64,000 nt of DNA from Pseudomonas sp. DG56-2 (GTDB lineage Bacteria; Pseudomonadota; Gammaproteobacteria; Pseudomonadales; Pseudomonadaceae), in assembly GCF_004803755.1 (NCBI RefSeq), contig NZ_CP032311.1, positions 1,814,501 to 1,878,500 of the forward strand, read 5' to 3'. Under the pieces are notes generated by a model. It saw only the letters and a list, made by a program, of their open reading frames with translations, searched no databases and was not told the DNA's origin. Below, piece by piece: positions 19,892 to 30,091 of the stretch (its first letter is position 1; each line of letters opens with the position of its first letter). Made by a program: the position numbers and the translations under genes.

Positions 19892-19913
19892 GCCTGATTT
19901 TCCAGGAGGATGA

Positions 19914-20924
19914 ATGCGTAAGCTGTTGCTGGCGAACGCGCTGGTGAGTGCACTGATCAACCTGGCCGGTTGCTCGCAAGGCGATACGCTCGAGCGCGTC
20001 AGCGGGCCAACCATGGGTAGCAGTTACACCGTGCAGTATGTGCGCACGGCTCAGGGGCCGACACCGGAACGGGTCAGGCAGGAAGTGCAGAGCGTACTCG
20101 AGGGGATCGACAAGCGCTTTTCCACCTATCGTAGCGACTCGTTGACCGAGACCTTCAATCGCTTGCCCGCCAACAGCTGCCAGGTGATGCCGGCAGAGGT
20201 GTTGGGGCTGGTGCGCGTTGGCGAGCAGCTGTCGCAGCAGAGTGATGGTGCATTTGACCTGACCGTGGAGCCGTTACTCGATCTGTGGGGGTTTGGTCCG
20301 CAATCACGGCGAGAGAAAGTGCCGGACGCACAGGCGTTGGCCAGCACGCGGCAGCGCGTCGGGCATGGGCATTTGCGCATAGTGGGCGAGCAGCTGTGCA
20401 AGGATGCGGCGGTGCAGATCGACTTCAATAGTATCGCGGCAGGTCATGCGGTGGACCTGCTGGTTGAACGCCTTGATGCCCTGGGGGTCGCGGATTTGCT
20501 GGTCGAAGTGACCGGCGAGCTCAAAGCCGTGGGGCGAAAGCCCGATGGCAGCCACTGGAAAGTAGCGCTGGAACTCCCCCGCGATGATCGCCAGATTGCC
20601 CAACAAATAGTGGCGGTGGATGGCTATGGCGTTTCGACCTCCGGTGACTATCGCAACTATTTCGAGGAGAATGGCCAACGCTATTCGCACACCTTCGATG
20701 CGCGCCAAGGCAAACCGGTGCAGCATGAGTTGGCGGCGGTGACGGTTTTTGCTCGTTCAGCGTTGAAGGCTGACGGTTACTCGACCTTGTTGTTGATCCT
20801 TGGGCCGCAACAGGGCTGGGACTTTGCCTTGAAGCACGAAATTGCTGCGGTATTCGTGACCCGGGTTGGCGATGGTTTCGTCTCTCGGAGCACGCCCGCC
20901 TTTGCTCAAGTGGTTAAGAATTGA
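19914..20924 (+). CDS. apbE: ApbE, FAD:protein FMN transferase (lipoprotein)
   Basis: 336-residue ApbE-family flavin transferase that attaches FMN to a threonine of target proteins such as NqrB/C or RnfD/G in the periplasm. The lipobox NLAGC puts the lipidated Cys at position 20, so it is membrane anchored. Family motifs seen: GPTMGSSYTV, DKRFSTYRSDSLTETFN, DLTVEPLLDLWGFGP and the C-terminal YSHTFDARQGKPV. No Nqr/Rnf genes adjoin it, so its target is elsewhere. Shine-Dalgarno AGGAGGA precedes the ATG. Confidence 0.93.
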   Translation: MRKLLLANALVSALINLAGCSQGDTLERVSGPTMGSSYTVQYVRTAQGPTPERVRQEVQSVLEGIDKRFSTYRSDSLTETFNRLPANSCQVMPAEVLGLVRVGEQLSQQSDGAFDLTVEPLLDLWGFGPQSRREKVPDAQALASTRQRVGHGHLRIVGEQLCKDAAVQIDFNSIAAGHAVDLLVERLDALGVADLLVEVTGELKAVGRKPDGSHWKVALELPRDDRQIAQQIVAVDGYGVSTSGDYRNYFEENGQRYSHTFDARQGKPVQHELAAVTVFARSALKADGYSTLLLILGPQQGWDFALKHEIAAVFVTRVGDGFVSRSTPAFAQVVKN

Positions 20925-20928
20925 AAGG

Positions 20929-20981
20929 CATCGCGGGGCAAGCCCGCTCCCACAAATTTTGGGTGGGCTTGCCCCGCGATG
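20929..20981. repeat. REP element (palindromic)
   Basis: Two head-to-head copies of the Pseudomonas REP sequence CATCGCGGGGCAAGCCCGCTCC / (G)GGTGGGCTTGCCCCGCGATG form a near-perfect 53-bp hairpin between apbE and sthA. This is a REPIN-like pair of the P. putida-group type. Confidence 0.85.
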
Positions 20982-21146
20982 AATACATGTAGTGCAGAGA
21001 AAATTAGCCTACGACGCGACCAAGGGTTAATGTGCGCGACGCTCAAGCTTGATTAGACTGCATTCGAAATTTTCATGGCGCCGCTGGCGACATGATCTAG
21101 CCCCGATCGCCGGCGTGGCGAACGGGCCTGTTCTGAAGGAGTACGC

Positions 21147-22541
21147 ATGGCTGTCTACAACTACGACGTAGTGGTGCTGGGTTCCGGCCCCGCAGGAGAA
21201 GGGGCGGCAATGAATGCTGCCAAAGCAGGACGCAAGGTGGCGATGGTCGATAGCCGTCGCCAGGTCGGCGGTAACTGCACCCACCTGGGCACCATCCCGT
21301 CCAAGGCCCTGCGTCACTCGGTGCGCCAGATCATGCAGTTCAACACCAACCCGATGTTCCGGGCCATTGGTGAGCCGCGCTGGTTCTCGTTCCCCGACGT
21401 ACTGAAAAGCGCCGAGAAGGTGATTGCCAAGCAAGTCACCTCGCGCACGGGGTACTACGCGCGCAACCGTGTCGACGTGTTCTTCGGCACTGGCAGCTTT
21501 GCTGATGAGCAGACCATCGAAGTGGTTTGCGCCAATGGCGTGGTCGAGAAGCTGGTCGCCAAGCACATCATCATCGCCACCGGTTCGCGTCCGTACCGTC
21601 CGGCCGATATCGATTTCCATCACCCGCGTATCTACGATAGCGACACCATCCTCAGCCTCGGTCACACACCGCGCAAGCTGATTGTCTATGGTGCCGGTGT
21701 GATCGGTTGCGAATACGCCTCGATCTTCAGTGGCCTGGGTGTGCTGGTGGAGCTGGTGGACAACCGCGGTCAATTGCTGAGCTTCCTCGATTCGGAAATC
21801 TCCCAGGCATTGAGCTACCACTTCAGCAACAACAACATCACTGTTCGCCACAACGAAGAGTATGACCGTGTCGAGGGCGTCGACAACGGCGTGATCCTGC
21901 ACTTGAAGTCTGGCAAGAAGATCAAGGCAGACGCCTTGCTCTGGTGCAACGGCCGTACCGGCAACACCGACAAGCTAGGTCTGGAAAACATCGGCATCAA
22001 GGTCAACAGCCGTGGCCAGATTGAAGTGGACGAGACCTACCGCACTCACGTGCCGAATATCTACGGTGCCGGTGACGTGATCGGTTGGCCGAGCCTCGCC
22101 AGTGCTGCCCATGACCAAGGTCGTTCGGCGGCGGGCAGCATTGTCGATAACGGCAGCTGGCGCTTCGTCAACGACGTACCGACCGGTATCTACACCATTC
22201 CGGAAATCAGCTCGATCGGCAAGAACGAGCAGGAGCTGACCCAGGCCAAGGTACCTTACGAAGTGGGCAAGGCGTTCTTCAAGGGTATGGCGCGGGCGCA
22301 AATCGCTGGTGAGCCTCAAGGCATGCTGAAAATTCTGTTCCATCGCGAGACGCTGGAAATCCTTGGCGTGCATTGCTTCGGTTACCAGGCTTCGGAAATT
22401 GTCCACATCGGTCAGGCGATCATGGATCAGCCGGGCGAGCGCAATACCCTGAAGTACTTCGTCAACACCACCTTCAACTACCCGACCATGGCCGAAGCCT
22501 ATCGGGTAGCTGCCTACGACGGCCTCAACCGGCTTTTTTGA
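21147..22541 (+). CDS. sthA: SthA, soluble pyridine nucleotide transhydrogenase
   Basis: 464-residue flavoprotein that moves reducing equivalents between NADPH and NAD+. The FAD motif [14 protein letters not shown] is near residue 11 and the NAD(P) motif [13 protein letters not shown] near 181. It is related to dihydrolipoamide dehydrogenase, but the redox disulfide CxxxxC is broken: the second Cys is Thr in [11 protein letters not shown]. This is characteristic of SthA and excludes lipoamide dehydrogenase or mercuric reductase. A good GAAGGAG Shine-Dalgarno is present. Confidence 0.97.
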   Translation: MAVYNYDVVVLGSGPAGEGAAMNAAKAGRKVAMVDSRRQVGGNCTHLGTIPSKALRHSVRQIMQFNTNPMFRAIGEPRWFSFPDVLKSAEKVIAKQVTSRTGYYARNRVDVFFGTGSFADEQTIEVVCANGVVEKLVAKHIIIATGSRPYRPADIDFHHPRIYDSDTILSLGHTPRKLIVYGAGVIGCEYASIFSGLGVLVELVDNRGQLLSFLDSEISQALSYHFSNNNITVRHNEEYDRVEGVDNGVILHLKSGKKIKADALLWCNGRTGNTDKLGLENIGIKVNSRGQIEVDETYRTHVPNIYGAGDVIGWPSLASAAHDQGRSAAGSIVDNGSWRFVNDVPTGIYTIPEISSIGKNEQELTQAKVPYEVGKAFFKGMARAQIAGEPQGMLKILFHRETLEILGVHCFGYQASEIVHIGQAIMDQPGERNTLKYFVNTTFNYPTMAEAYRVAAYDGLNRLF

Positions 22542-22545
22542 GTGG

Positions 22546-22576
22546 CTCCGGCCGGTGGCCTGAGCCGGCCGGGGAG
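22546..22576. terminator. Stem-loop between sthA and the GDPD gene
   Basis: CTCCGGCCGG and CCGGCCGGGGAG arms flank a 9-nt loop just after the sthA stop, between convergent genes. A candidate bidirectional terminator without a T-tract. Confidence 0.5.
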
Positions 22577-22583
22577 ACCGATT

Positions 22584-23306
22584 TCAGCGATTCTCGAGGG
22601 TGGCGCTGGCCAAACCGGGAAAGTCTGTAATTAGGCTGTCTACGCCGAAGTCGGCGAGCCTGCGCATCAGCGCCGGCTCGTTGACTGTCCACACTGACAC
22701 GTGCAAACCCTGGCGCTGGGCCTTGATCAGGCGCTCAGGGGTGCACAGTGTCCAGTTCAGTGCCAGCAAATTGCAGCCATAGTTCTGAGCGACTTTCAGT
22801 GGGTCGAGCCAGGCGTATTCGGCGACCAGTCCGCGCGAAATATCCGGAGTGAACTCCGCGGCCGCGCCCAGCACTTCCCGTGAGCTTGATGTGATGGTGA
22901 CTTTGTCGAGCAGGCCGAACTGTTGGGCCAGTTCGCGAATCGCCAGCACGGTGGTGACAGCGCGCGTGCGAGAGGCGCTCTTGACCTCAAGCTGCCAGTG
23001 TTCGAAATCGCACTTCTCGAACAGTTCTTCCAGGCGGGGAATAGGACTTGCCGATACCCAGCCCGGGCCGCCCTTGCGCGCATCGTAAGTGACCAGGTCG
23101 GCAGCCTGGTGCTCGAATACTTTGCCACGCCGACCGGTGGTGCGCTTGAGCGTCGGGTCGTGAATCACCATCAGTTCATTGTCCGCTGAAAGGTGCAGGT
23201 CCAGCTCGCAGCGACGGACGCCGTGCTTGAGGCATTGCTGGAAACTGGTCAGGGTGTTTTCGGGGGCTTCGCCCTTGGCGCCACGGTGGCCATAAATCTG
23301 GGTCAC
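22584..23306 (-). CDS. Glycerophosphodiester phosphodiesterase
   Basis: 240-residue GDPD-family enzyme hydrolysing glycerophosphodiesters to glycerol-3-phosphate and an alcohol. Catalytic motif HRGAKGEAPENTLTSF holds the two-metal-site residues (His, Arg, Glu, Asn). CELDLHLSADNELMVIHD supplies the second Glu, Asp and His. There is no signal peptide, so it is cytoplasmic (UgpQ type rather than GlpQ). It converges on sthA; a PilZ gene lies 27 bp upstream on the same strand. Confidence 0.92.
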   Translation of the reverse strand: MTQIYGHRGAKGEAPENTLTSFQQCLKHGVRRCELDLHLSADNELMVIHDPTLKRTTGRRGKVFEHQAADLVTYDARKGGPGWVSASPIPRLEELFEKCDFEHWQLEVKSASRTRAVTTVLAIRELAQQFGLLDKVTITSSSREVLGAAAEFTPDISRGLVAEYAWLDPLKVAQNYGCNLLALNWTLCTPERLIKAQRQGLHVSVWTVNEPALMRRLADFGVDSLITDFPGLASATLENR

Positions 23307-23333
23307 GGTTGTTCCTTCAAAAAAAGGTAAGAC

Positions 23334-23921
23334 TCAAGAAGCGCTAGAGGTGTTTTGGTCCAATGCCTGGCGTCGCTGTTGCGCCTGTCGCTGCAGGATA
23401 TAGCGGGCCAGTAATTGTCGTTGGGCGTCGGTGATATCAACGAATTCGCTACCGATTTCGTATTGGCCGTCAGCTTGCTGGTCGCAGTGGGTGACCTTGC
23501 CCCGCAGCAGTAGGCCCAGGGCCTGGGGCATGAGGATCATCTTTACCGCGACCCGGGTGCCTGCGGCAATTGGCTGGGCCTGCTTGAATTCGATGCCGCC
23601 TTCGGACAGCACCACAGCTTGTGGCGCGCTGATCTGCCCCAGCAGTGTTTGTGCGACAACGGCGCTGAGCAGATCGATGCGTTTGTTCTGGGCTTTGAGA
23701 AAGGCCGCAAGGGTGCGGTCCTTGTCACTGAGCTGGCGCAGCAGATGTTGGGACTCGAATTCGCTCAGGTGCAGTTCGCTGAGCAGGTTGAAGAGTGGTG
23801 AATCATCTTGCAACAAGTCTGGGCCAAGGGCTTCGGCGGCACTCAGTGGGCTAATTTCCAGTGCGATCTGATCCTCGATACGGTAGTATTCGCGGCGATC
23901 TTCTTCATCTAATGTCGACAT
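23334..23921 (-). CDS. PilZ-domain protein (probable c-di-GMP binding)
   Basis: 195-residue protein. The PilZ signature is split across the protein: an N-terminal arginine motif DRREYYRI near residue 7 and a later VLSEGGIEF (the D/N-x-S-x-x-G position with Ser-Glu-Gly-Gly). GSEFVDITDAQRQLLARYIL closes the domain. The arginine motif and serine/glycine loop are the usual c-di-GMP contacts, so binding is likely but not certain. It reads with the GDPD gene and is divergent from lolC. Confidence 0.8.
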   Translation of the reverse strand: MSTLDEEDRREYYRIEDQIALEISPLSAAEALGPDLLQDDSPLFNLLSELHLSEFESQHLLRQLSDKDRTLAAFLKAQNKRIDLLSAVVAQTLLGQISAPQAVVLSEGGIEFKQAQPIAAGTRVAVKMILMPQALGLLLRGKVTHCDQQADGQYEIGSEFVDITDAQRQLLARYILQRQAQQRRQALDQNTSSAS

Positions 23922-24015
23922 GGCGAACCCATGGTAGCGGCGGTGGTCTGAGTGTAAAGCCGCTATTCAAGCCCCGCCACAAGGACGTTCCTCTTTCCTC
24001 CGAACAAGCCCCGAC

Positions 24016-25266
24016 ATGTTCAGACCTCTTTTCGTATTTATCGGTACGCGTTACACACGTGCCAAACGCCGCAACCACTTCGTCTCGTTCATTTCGCTGA
24101 CCTCGATGATCGGCCTCGCCCTGGGCGTGGTTGTGATGATCGTGGTGTTGTCGGTCATGAACGGTTTCGATCACGAGATGCGCACCCGGGTATTGGGCAT
24201 GGTGCCCCATGCCACACTGGAAACCGGCCAGCCGATTAGCGACTGGCCTGCACTTGCCAATCAAGTAAAGCAGAACCCGCAGGTTGTAGCGGTAGCGCCC
24301 TTTACCCAGATGCAGGGTCTGCTGACCCATGAGGGCAAAGTGCAGAAAGTGCTGCTCAATGGTATTGATCCAGCCCAGGAGCGCCAGGTCTCGATCATCG
24401 ATAACTTCATTCGTGAAGGTAAGCTCGACGCCCTGGCGCCGGGTGAGTTCGGCATCATGATCGGCGACAAGGCGGCAGCCAAGCTGGGCGCAGGCATCGG
24501 CGACAAGCTGACCTTCGTGGCCCCGGAAGTCACCGTGACGCCGGCCGGCATGTTCCCGCGCATGAAACGCTTTATCGTGGTTGGCATCTTTCATGTCGGC
24601 GCAGGCGAAATCGATGGCTATATGGGGCTGACCAACCTGTCGGACCTGTCGCGTCTGCATCGCTGGAAAGCGGACCAGGTGCAGGGCCTTCGCTTGAAGT
24701 TCGATGACCTGTTCCAGGCGCCGCGCACCACCTGGGATATTGCCCAGAAGCTCGGCGACCGGGAGTTCTATGCCCGTGACTGGACCCGTACCCATGGCAA
24801 CCTGTACCAGGCGATTCGCATGGAGAAGGCCATGATCGGTTTACTGCTGTTGCTGATCGTGGCAGTGGCGGCGTTCAACATCATTTCCACCCTGGTGATG
24901 GTGGTCAACGACAAGAAGGGCGACATTGCCATCTTGCGTACCCTGGGTGCGACCCCGGGGCAGATCATGGCCATCTTCATGGTCCAGGGCACAGTGATCG
25001 GTGTGGTCGGTACCTTGATTGGAGGCGTGGTAGGTATTGCCGCTGCGCTGAATGTCAGTGCGGCGATATCCGGACTCGAAACCCTGATCGGACACAAGTT
25101 TCTCAATGCCGACGTCTATTTCATCGACTACCTGCCGTCCCAGGTGATGGCCGAGGACGTATGGATGGTCTGCGGTGCGGCATTGGTCCTGAGTTTCCTC
25201 GCCACCTTGTATCCGGCCTGGCGTGCGGCGCGCACCCAGCCTGCGGAGGCGCTACGTTATGAGTGA
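24016..25266 (+). CDS. lolC: LolC, lipoprotein-releasing ABC transporter permease
   Basis: 416-residue inner-membrane permease of LolCDE, which extracts outer-membrane lipoproteins from the inner membrane for LolA. Topology is typical: TM1 near residues 25-45 after [16 protein letters not shown], a large periplasmic domain, then three TMs in the C-terminal 150 residues ([21 protein letters not shown]; the [16 protein letters not shown] region; the last near 375-395). A MacB/FtsX-type core is present. The lolC stop overlaps lolD by 8 bp. Confidence 0.95.
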   Translation: MFRPLFVFIGTRYTRAKRRNHFVSFISLTSMIGLALGVVVMIVVLSVMNGFDHEMRTRVLGMVPHATLETGQPISDWPALANQVKQNPQVVAVAPFTQMQGLLTHEGKVQKVLLNGIDPAQERQVSIIDNFIREGKLDALAPGEFGIMIGDKAAAKLGAGIGDKLTFVAPEVTVTPAGMFPRMKRFIVVGIFHVGAGEIDGYMGLTNLSDLSRLHRWKADQVQGLRLKFDDLFQAPRTTWDIAQKLGDREFYARDWTRTHGNLYQAIRMEKAMIGLLLLLIVAVAAFNIISTLVMVVNDKKGDIAILRTLGATPGQIMAIFMVQGTVIGVVGTLIGGVVGIAAALNVSAAISGLETLIGHKFLNADVYFIDYLPSQVMAEDVWMVCGAALVLSFLATLYPAWRAARTQPAEALRYE

Positions 25267-25957
25267 GTTGGGCATGAGTGATAAAGCAGTGCTGAGTTGC
25301 CGCAACCTGGGCAAGTCCTACGAGGAAGGCCCGGAGTCGGTACAGGTGTTATCCGGCTTGCAATTGGAGTTGCAACCCGGTGAGCGGGTGGCCATCGTCG
25401 GCAGTTCTGGGTCGGGCAAAAGTACTTTGCTCAACCTTTTGGGTGGCCTCGATACCCCTACTGAAGGCAGCGTCTGGTTGGCCGGTGAAGAGCTCTCGGC
25501 CCTGGGTGAGCGTGCCCGTGGACTGTTGCGTAACCGCGCGTTGGGCTTTGTCTATCAGTTTCACCACTTGCTGCCGGAGTTCACTGCGCTGGAGAACGTG
25601 TGCATGCCATTGCTGATAGGCCGCACTGCCATTCCCGAAGCGCGCGAGCGCGCCGAGGCATTGCTCAAGCGTGTAGGTCTCGGCCATCGGTTGAGCCACA
25701 AGCCTGCCGAGCTGTCGGGTGGTGAACGGCAGCGCGTGGCGATTGCCCGGGCCCTGGTCAACCGCCCTGGCTTGGTGATGCTCGATGAGCCCACCGGCAA
25801 CCTTGACCATCACACCGCTCAAGGTATCCAGGACCTGATGCAGGAACTGAGCAGTTCGTCGCAGACCGCCTTCCTGGTTGTAACCCATGACCTGAATCTG
25901 GCGCGGCAGATGGATCGAGTGCTGCGTCTGGAAGACGGACATCTGGTAGCGATCTGA
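25259..25957 (+). CDS. lolD: LolD, lipoprotein-releasing ABC transporter ATPase
   Basis: 232-residue ATPase of LolCDE. Walker [18 protein letters not shown]-loop, ABC signature [15 protein letters not shown], Walker [13 protein letters not shown] and the H-loop VVTHD are all present. The start at 25259 overlaps lolC (ATGAGTGA) and has GGAGG 9 bp upstream. An ATG five codons later (25274) is an alternative used in some annotations but has a weaker ribosome site. It is the middle gene of lolCDE. Confidence 0.95.
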   Translation: MSELGMSDKAVLSCRNLGKSYEEGPESVQVLSGLQLELQPGERVAIVGSSGSGKSTLLNLLGGLDTPTEGSVWLAGEELSALGERARGLLRNRALGFVYQFHHLLPEFTALENVCMPLLIGRTAIPEARERAEALLKRVGLGHRLSHKPAELSGGERQRVAIARALVNRPGLVMLDEPTGNLDHHTAQGIQDLMQELSSSSQTAFLVVTHDLNLARQMDRVLRLEDGHLVAI

Positions 25958-26029
25958 CCTGGCCGTGCACGGCGCCCGCAAATGTTGTCGGGTGCTCTGT
26001 TCCTTTTCTTTACCTGGGTGCTTTCGTTC

Positions 26030-27274
26030 ATGTTCAGACCCTTGTCTATTTTCATCGGCGCGCGCTACACCCGCGCCAAGCGCCGCAACCATTTCATCTC
26101 GTTCATTTCCATGACCTCGATGATCGGCCTGTCGTTGGGCGTGCTGGCGATGATCGTGGTGTTGTCGGTGATGAACGGCTTCCAGCGCGAAATGAGTGCG
26201 CGGATCCTCGGAATGGTTCCGCACGCCAGCATCCTTGGGGTGAAGCCCCTGGATGACTGGCGCGCGGCGGCGGACGCTGCCTTGAAAAATCCGCAAGTGA
26301 TTGCCGCCGCGCCGTTGACCGAGATGGAAGGCATGCTGTCCTACAAGGGCGCGATGCAACCGATCCAGGTCAGCGGTATTGATCCGGCCGAAGAGGGCAA
26401 CGTCTCGATCGTCGGCCAGCACATTGTCCAAGGCAGCCTTGCGGCCCTGGAGCCGGGCGAGTATGGCGTAGTGATTGGTGAAATCAGCGCCCGACGTTTT
26501 CGCTTGAACGTCGGTGACAAACTGACCTTGATCGTGCCGGAAGTGAGCAGCGCGCCGGGTGGCATCACCCCGCGTATGCAACGCCTGAACGTGGTCGGGG
26601 TGTTCAAGGTGGGTGCCGAGCTCGATGGCTCCATGGCTTACATTCACATGGCTGATGCCGCGCAGATGCAACGTTGGCAACCGGGGCAGGTGCAGGGCGT
26701 GCGCCTAAAGCTCAAGGATCTCTACAGCGCGCCGCAGGTATCCAAGGCCATTGCCGCAAGCCTGGGTGAGGCCTACCGTGCCGATGACTGGTCGCATACT
26801 CAGGGCAGTCTGTTCAGTGCGATGAAAATGGAGAAGACCATGATTGGCCTTCTGCTGCTGATGATCATCGCCGTGGCCGCGTTCAACATCATTGCCACGT
26901 TGATCATGGTGGTCAACGACAAGGGTGCGGACATTGCCATCCTGCGCACCATTGGCGCGACCCCTGCGCAGATCATGGGCACTTTCATGGTCCAGGGTTC
27001 GTTGATCGGCGTTGTCGGCACTCTTATCGGCGGTGTGCTTGGGGTGATCGCTGCGCTTAATGTCAGTCAGATTGTCGGCTGGCTGGAGCGGGTCAGCGGG
27101 CAGCACATTTTTACCTCCGACGTGTACTTCATCAGCAGCTTGCCATCGCAACTGCAATGGGGTGATGTGGCGCTGATTTGCAGCGCTGGTCTGATCATGA
27201 GCTTCCTTGCGACCTTGTACCCTGCCTACCGCGCCTCGCAGGTTGAGCCAGCGTACGCCTTGCGTTACGAGTAA
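26030..27274 (+). CDS. lolE: LolE, lipoprotein-releasing ABC transporter permease
   Basis: 414-residue paralogue of LolC with the same start ([22 protein letters not shown]) and TM pattern. The frame is open 16 codons further up, but the start at 26030 aligns with LolC and is preferred. The periplasmic domain differs most from LolC. As third gene of lolCDE it gives the LolC-LolE heterodimer that sits on the LolD dimer. A half REP element lies about 35 bp after the stop. Confidence 0.94.
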   Translation: MFRPLSIFIGARYTRAKRRNHFISFISMTSMIGLSLGVLAMIVVLSVMNGFQREMSARILGMVPHASILGVKPLDDWRAAADAALKNPQVIAAAPLTEMEGMLSYKGAMQPIQVSGIDPAEEGNVSIVGQHIVQGSLAALEPGEYGVVIGEISARRFRLNVGDKLTLIVPEVSSAPGGITPRMQRLNVVGVFKVGAELDGSMAYIHMADAAQMQRWQPGQVQGVRLKLKDLYSAPQVSKAIAASLGEAYRADDWSHTQGSLFSAMKMEKTMIGLLLLMIIAVAAFNIIATLIMVVNDKGADIAILRTIGATPAQIMGTFMVQGSLIGVVGTLIGGVLGVIAALNVSQIVGWLERVSGQHIFTSDVYFISSLPSQLQWGDVALICSAGLIMSFLATLYPAYRASQVEPAYALRYE

Positions 27275-27310
27275 CAATCAGCGCCGCTCAAGCCTGCTCC
27301 ACTACGCATT

Positions 27311-27335
27311 GGTGGGAGCGGGCGTGACCGGCGAT
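27311..27335 (-). repeat. Partial REP element
   Basis: GGTGGGAGCGGGCGTGACCGGCGAT is the reverse complement of the REP core seen elsewhere in the window, present as a single half between convergent lolE and the sensor kinase gene. Confidence 0.6.
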
Positions 27336-27336
27336 T

Positions 27337-28692
27337 TCACACTGCTGGCAAGCTGATAACAAACCGCGTCCATCCCCCCACCGACTCTGCCCGAATATTC
27401 CCTCCATGGGCCTGTACGATCGAGCGGGTTATCGCCAGTCCCAAGCCTGCATGCTCACTACTGCCTTCGCGACGCGCTGGGTCGGCCCGATAAAAACGGT
27501 CGAACAAGCGCGGCAACAGTGACGGATCGATAGGTTCGCCCGTGTTGGCCACCTGCAACTGCACCTGATGGTCGTGCACCTGGATATTCACGCGGATTTC
27601 CCCTGCGGGCGGGGTAAAGCGCAGGGCGTTATCGAGCAGGTTGGACAGGGCCCGGCGCAACATGTGACGGTCGCCTTCCAGGCTTGCCATACCCTCGCGA
27701 CTCAAGGTGACTCCAGCGTCTTCGGCCAGGGGTGCGTAGTATTCGATCAAGGCGTCGGCTTCATCATGCAGGTCCAGGTACTGACGGCTCGGCATTAGCA
27801 GGCCATGGTCAGCCTTGGCGAGGTAAAGCATGTCATTCACCAACTGCGCCATCCACTGCAATTCCTCCAGATTGCTGTGCAAGGCTTCGCGATACTCTTC
27901 CAGGCCCCGTGGGCGCGTGAGGGTGACCTGGGTGTGCGTCAACAGGTTCGACAGTGGCGTGCGCAGTTCATGCGCGATGTCGGCGGAGAAGGCCGACAGG
28001 CGCTGAAAGGCATTGTCCAGGCGCTCGAGCATGGCATTAACGGTTTGTGCCAGTTCTGCAAGTTCTACCGGCATCTGCTCCGCCGGCAGGCGTGTGGTCA
28101 ACGAGCGTGCCGACACTTTTGACGCCACCTCACCCATCTGGCGCAAGGGGCGCAGGCCGCTGCGCGCCGCCCAGGCACCGAGCAGCGCCGTAGCCAACGC
28201 CGAGAGGCCGACGGTGAGCCAGATCAGTTGCTGCATGCGCTGGAGAAAGTGTTGGTGATGGGTGATGTCGAGAAACAGCGTCAGTTGCGCTGACTGCGGG
28301 TCAGCATTGTTCAGATTGACGCACAGGCTGCGGTAATCGCTGCTTGGGCTGTGCACCGTGCTGACCCCGGGCACCCGTGGAGAGTCGGGAAGCTTTTCCT
28401 GGCTGTCGAACCAGACTTGGCCATCGCTGCCACGTACGCGCACGGCAAGGTCAGTCTGGTGGCTTAGTTCGGATTCAAGGGCAGGCAGGCGCAAGGCCAG
28501 GCTGGCAGGGTCGGCAACGCCTTCAAGCAACTGGCGCAGTACTGACAGGCGACTTTCGAGCAATTGCTGATCGAGCTCGATGAAGTGACGCTCACTGGCA
28601 CGGCTGAACAGCACGCCGGCCGTCAGCGATACTGCCGCGGTGCAAGCGGCGAAGAGCAGGGCCAGACGGCCACCCAGGGACAATCTACGCAT
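27337..28692 (-). CDS. cinS: CinS/CopS-type copper-sensing histidine kinase
   Basis: 451-residue membrane kinase. TM1 is at about 10-30, a short periplasmic sensor domain at 31-150, TM2 at about 155-175, then HAMP. The DHp H-box is FSADIAHELRTPLSNLL, followed by N, G1 and G2 boxes (NLLDNALRF; GLGLAITRSIV). Periplasmic His36 and the HHQH group (His145, 146, 148) sit where copper-sensing histidines (reported as H37 and H147) lie in P. putida CinS. This is a strong reason for the name. Its start codon shares one base with the stop of the regulator gene. It converges on lolE. Confidence 0.88.
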   Translation of the reverse strand: MRRLSLGGRLALLFAACTAAVSLTAGVLFSRASERHFIELDQQLLESRLSVLRQLLEGVADPASLALRLPALESELSHQTDLAVRVRGSDGQVWFDSQEKLPDSPRVPGVSTVHSPSSDYRSLCVNLNNADPQSAQLTLFLDITHHQHFLQRMQQLIWLTVGLSALATALLGAWAARSGLRPLRQMGEVASKVSARSLTTRLPAEQMPVELAELAQTVNAMLERLDNAFQRLSAFSADIAHELRTPLSNLLTHTQVTLTRPRGLEEYREALHSNLEELQWMAQLVNDMLYLAKADHGLLMPSRQYLDLHDEADALIEYYAPLAEDAGVTLSREGMASLEGDRHMLRRALSNLLDNALRFTPPAGEIRVNIQVHDHQVQLQVANTGEPIDPSLLPRLFDRFYRADPARREGSSEHAGLGLAITRSIVQAHGGNIRAESVGGWTRFVISLPAV

Positions 28693-29372
28693 CAGCCCGC
28701 TCGCTCTTCCAGCACGTAGCCCATGCCGCGCACGGTATGAATGAGCTTGTGCTCATGACTGTCGTCAATCTTCAGGCGCAATCGGCGAATCGCCACTTCA
28801 ATCACGTTGGTATCGCTGTCGAAGTTCATGTCCCAGACCTGAGAGGCGATCAATGACTTGGGCAGCACCTCGCCCTGGCGGCGCAGCATCAATTCCAGCA
28901 GGGCAAACTCCTTGGCGGTCAAGTCGATGCGCTGACCGCTACGCTCGACTCGGCGACGTATCAGGTCAAGGCGCAGGTCGGCCAGCCCAAGGGTGGTTTC
29001 TTGTGCGGGGCTGCTGCCGCGACGTAGCAGGCTGCGCACCCGTGCCAGCAGTTCCGAGAAGGCAAAAGGTTTGACCAGGTAATCGTCGGCACCCAGCTCC
29101 AGGCCATGCACGCGGTCTTCCACAGCGTCGCGAGCGGTAAGGAACAGGACGGGAACCTCATTGCCGGATGCACGCACTGCCTGAAGAATCTGCCAGCCAT
29201 TTCGGCCGGGCAGCATCACATCGAGAATCAGCAGGTCATAGTCGCCAGTGAGGGCCAAGTGCTGGCCGGTATTGCCGTCGGCGGCAAGTTCCGTGGCAAA
29301 GCCTGCTTCACTGAGGCCTTGGCACAGATACTGGCCGGTTTTGGTCTGGTCTTCGACGATCAATAGTTTCAT
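28692..29372 (-). CDS. cinR: CinR/CopR-type response regulator
   Basis: 226-residue OmpR/PhoB-family regulator. The receiver has phospho-acceptor Asp51 ([14 protein letters not shown]) and the C-terminal winged helix has [19 protein letters not shown]. It is upstream of, and overlaps, the kinase gene (TGATG). The frame is open 21 codons beyond; the ATG at 29372 is chosen because it begins the receiver (MKLLIVEDQ). It is divergent from the cupredoxin gene, with an inverted repeat between them that is probably its binding site. Confidence 0.9.
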   Translation of the reverse strand: MKLLIVEDQTKTGQYLCQGLSEAGFATELAADGNTGQHLALTGDYDLLILDVMLPGRNGWQILQAVRASGNEVPVLFLTARDAVEDRVHGLELGADDYLVKPFAFSELLARVRSLLRRGSSPAQETTLGLADLRLDLIRRRVERSGQRIDLTAKEFALLELMLRRQGEVLPKSLIASQVWDMNFDSDTNVIEVAIRRLRLKIDDSHEHKLIHTVRGMGYVLEERAG

Positions 29373-29436
29373 CGTGAGGCTCTTGGAGAAGGAGTGCCAG
29401 GTGGTTATACCGTGCCCGGCAACGTGGGTGGCCAAG

Positions 29437-29463
29437 CTGACAAAGTTGTAATCTTTCTGTCAG
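29437..29463. promoter_or_regulatory. Candidate CinR/CopR box in the divergent copper promoter
   Basis: CTGACA and TGTCAG half-sites, 15 nt apart, surround TTGTAAT. The arrangement resembles the cop boxes bound by CopR/CusR-type regulators. It lies 66 bp before cinA and 64 bp before cinR, so it could serve both directions. Confidence 0.65.
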
Positions 29464-29528
29464 GTAGCTGCCAGCGCCGATTTTTTACAGTGAAGCCTGA
29501 TTCGTCGCAACCCTGGAGTAGGCCCGAC

Positions 29529-30023
29529 ATGAAACACCTTTACTTCGCTGGCGCCCTGGCGCTATTCAGCCTGCCTGCATTGGCATCGCCTGCGCCTTCG
29601 TACGTTTTCGGCGCACCAGCTCCTGCCGCCAAGGCCGATCGTACTGTGGAGATTGTCATGGGCGATATGTTCTACGAGCCGCGCAGCTTGCAGGTCAAGC
29701 CTGGAGAGACGGTGCGCTTCGTGCTGATCAACAAGGGAGCGGTGGCGCACGAGTTCAGCCTTGGCGATGCAGTCATGCATGCCAAGCACCAGAAAGAAAT
29801 GATCGCCATGCAGGGGCAGATGGATCATTCGTCCATGGGTCATGGCGGTATGCAGCATGGTGGCGGCATGAAGCATGAGGATCCGAACACGGTCATGGTC
29901 GATCCGGGCAAGCGCGGTGAACTGACCTGGACCTTTACCCAGGCAACCCCCATCGAGTTCGCCTGCAATGTGCCAGGCCACTATCAGGCCGGCATGGTTG
30001 GCGAGCTGACTATCGGTCAATAA
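29529..30023 (+). CDS. cinA: CinA, periplasmic cupredoxin-like copper protein
   Basis: 164-residue secreted protein: signal peptide about 1-20 (cleavage after ALA), then a cupredoxin fold. Blue-copper ligands are visible as His74 (AVAHEF), Cys146, His151 and Met156 (FACNVPGHYQAGM). Between the first and last ligands is a Met/His-rich loop, residues about 84-117 (MDHSSMGHGGMQHGGGMKH), able to bind further copper. The start at 29529 gives the signal peptide; the longer open frame would bury it. It is divergent from cinRS and followed by queF, matching the copper-induced cinAQ unit of P. putida. Confidence 0.92.
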   Translation: MKHLYFAGALALFSLPALASPAPSYVFGAPAPAAKADRTVEIVMGDMFYEPRSLQVKPGETVRFVLINKGAVAHEFSLGDAVMHAKHQKEMIAMQGQMDHSSMGHGGMQHGGGMKHEDPNTVMVDPGKRGELTWTFTQATPIEFACNVPGHYQAGMVGELTIGQ

Positions 30024-30091
30024 CAGCCGAATGCCCAACGTATGGCACAAACCCGATAAACTAGGCGTATTTCGTCCTTCAGGTTTGAGCC

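Noticed and set aside
18055..19953. 632-codon minus-strand open frame across the mfd/GAPDH junction
   Set aside because: Antisense to the well-supported GAPDH gene and out of frame with mfd; no motif.
25349..26680. 443-codon minus-strand open frame opposite lolD/lolE
   Set aside because: Opposite two ABC transporter genes with intact motifs; shadow frame.
30024..30091. preQ1 riboswitch before queF
   Set aside because: The 68-bp gap lacks the preQ1-I stem and A-rich tail pattern, and queF appears to follow cinA in one operon.
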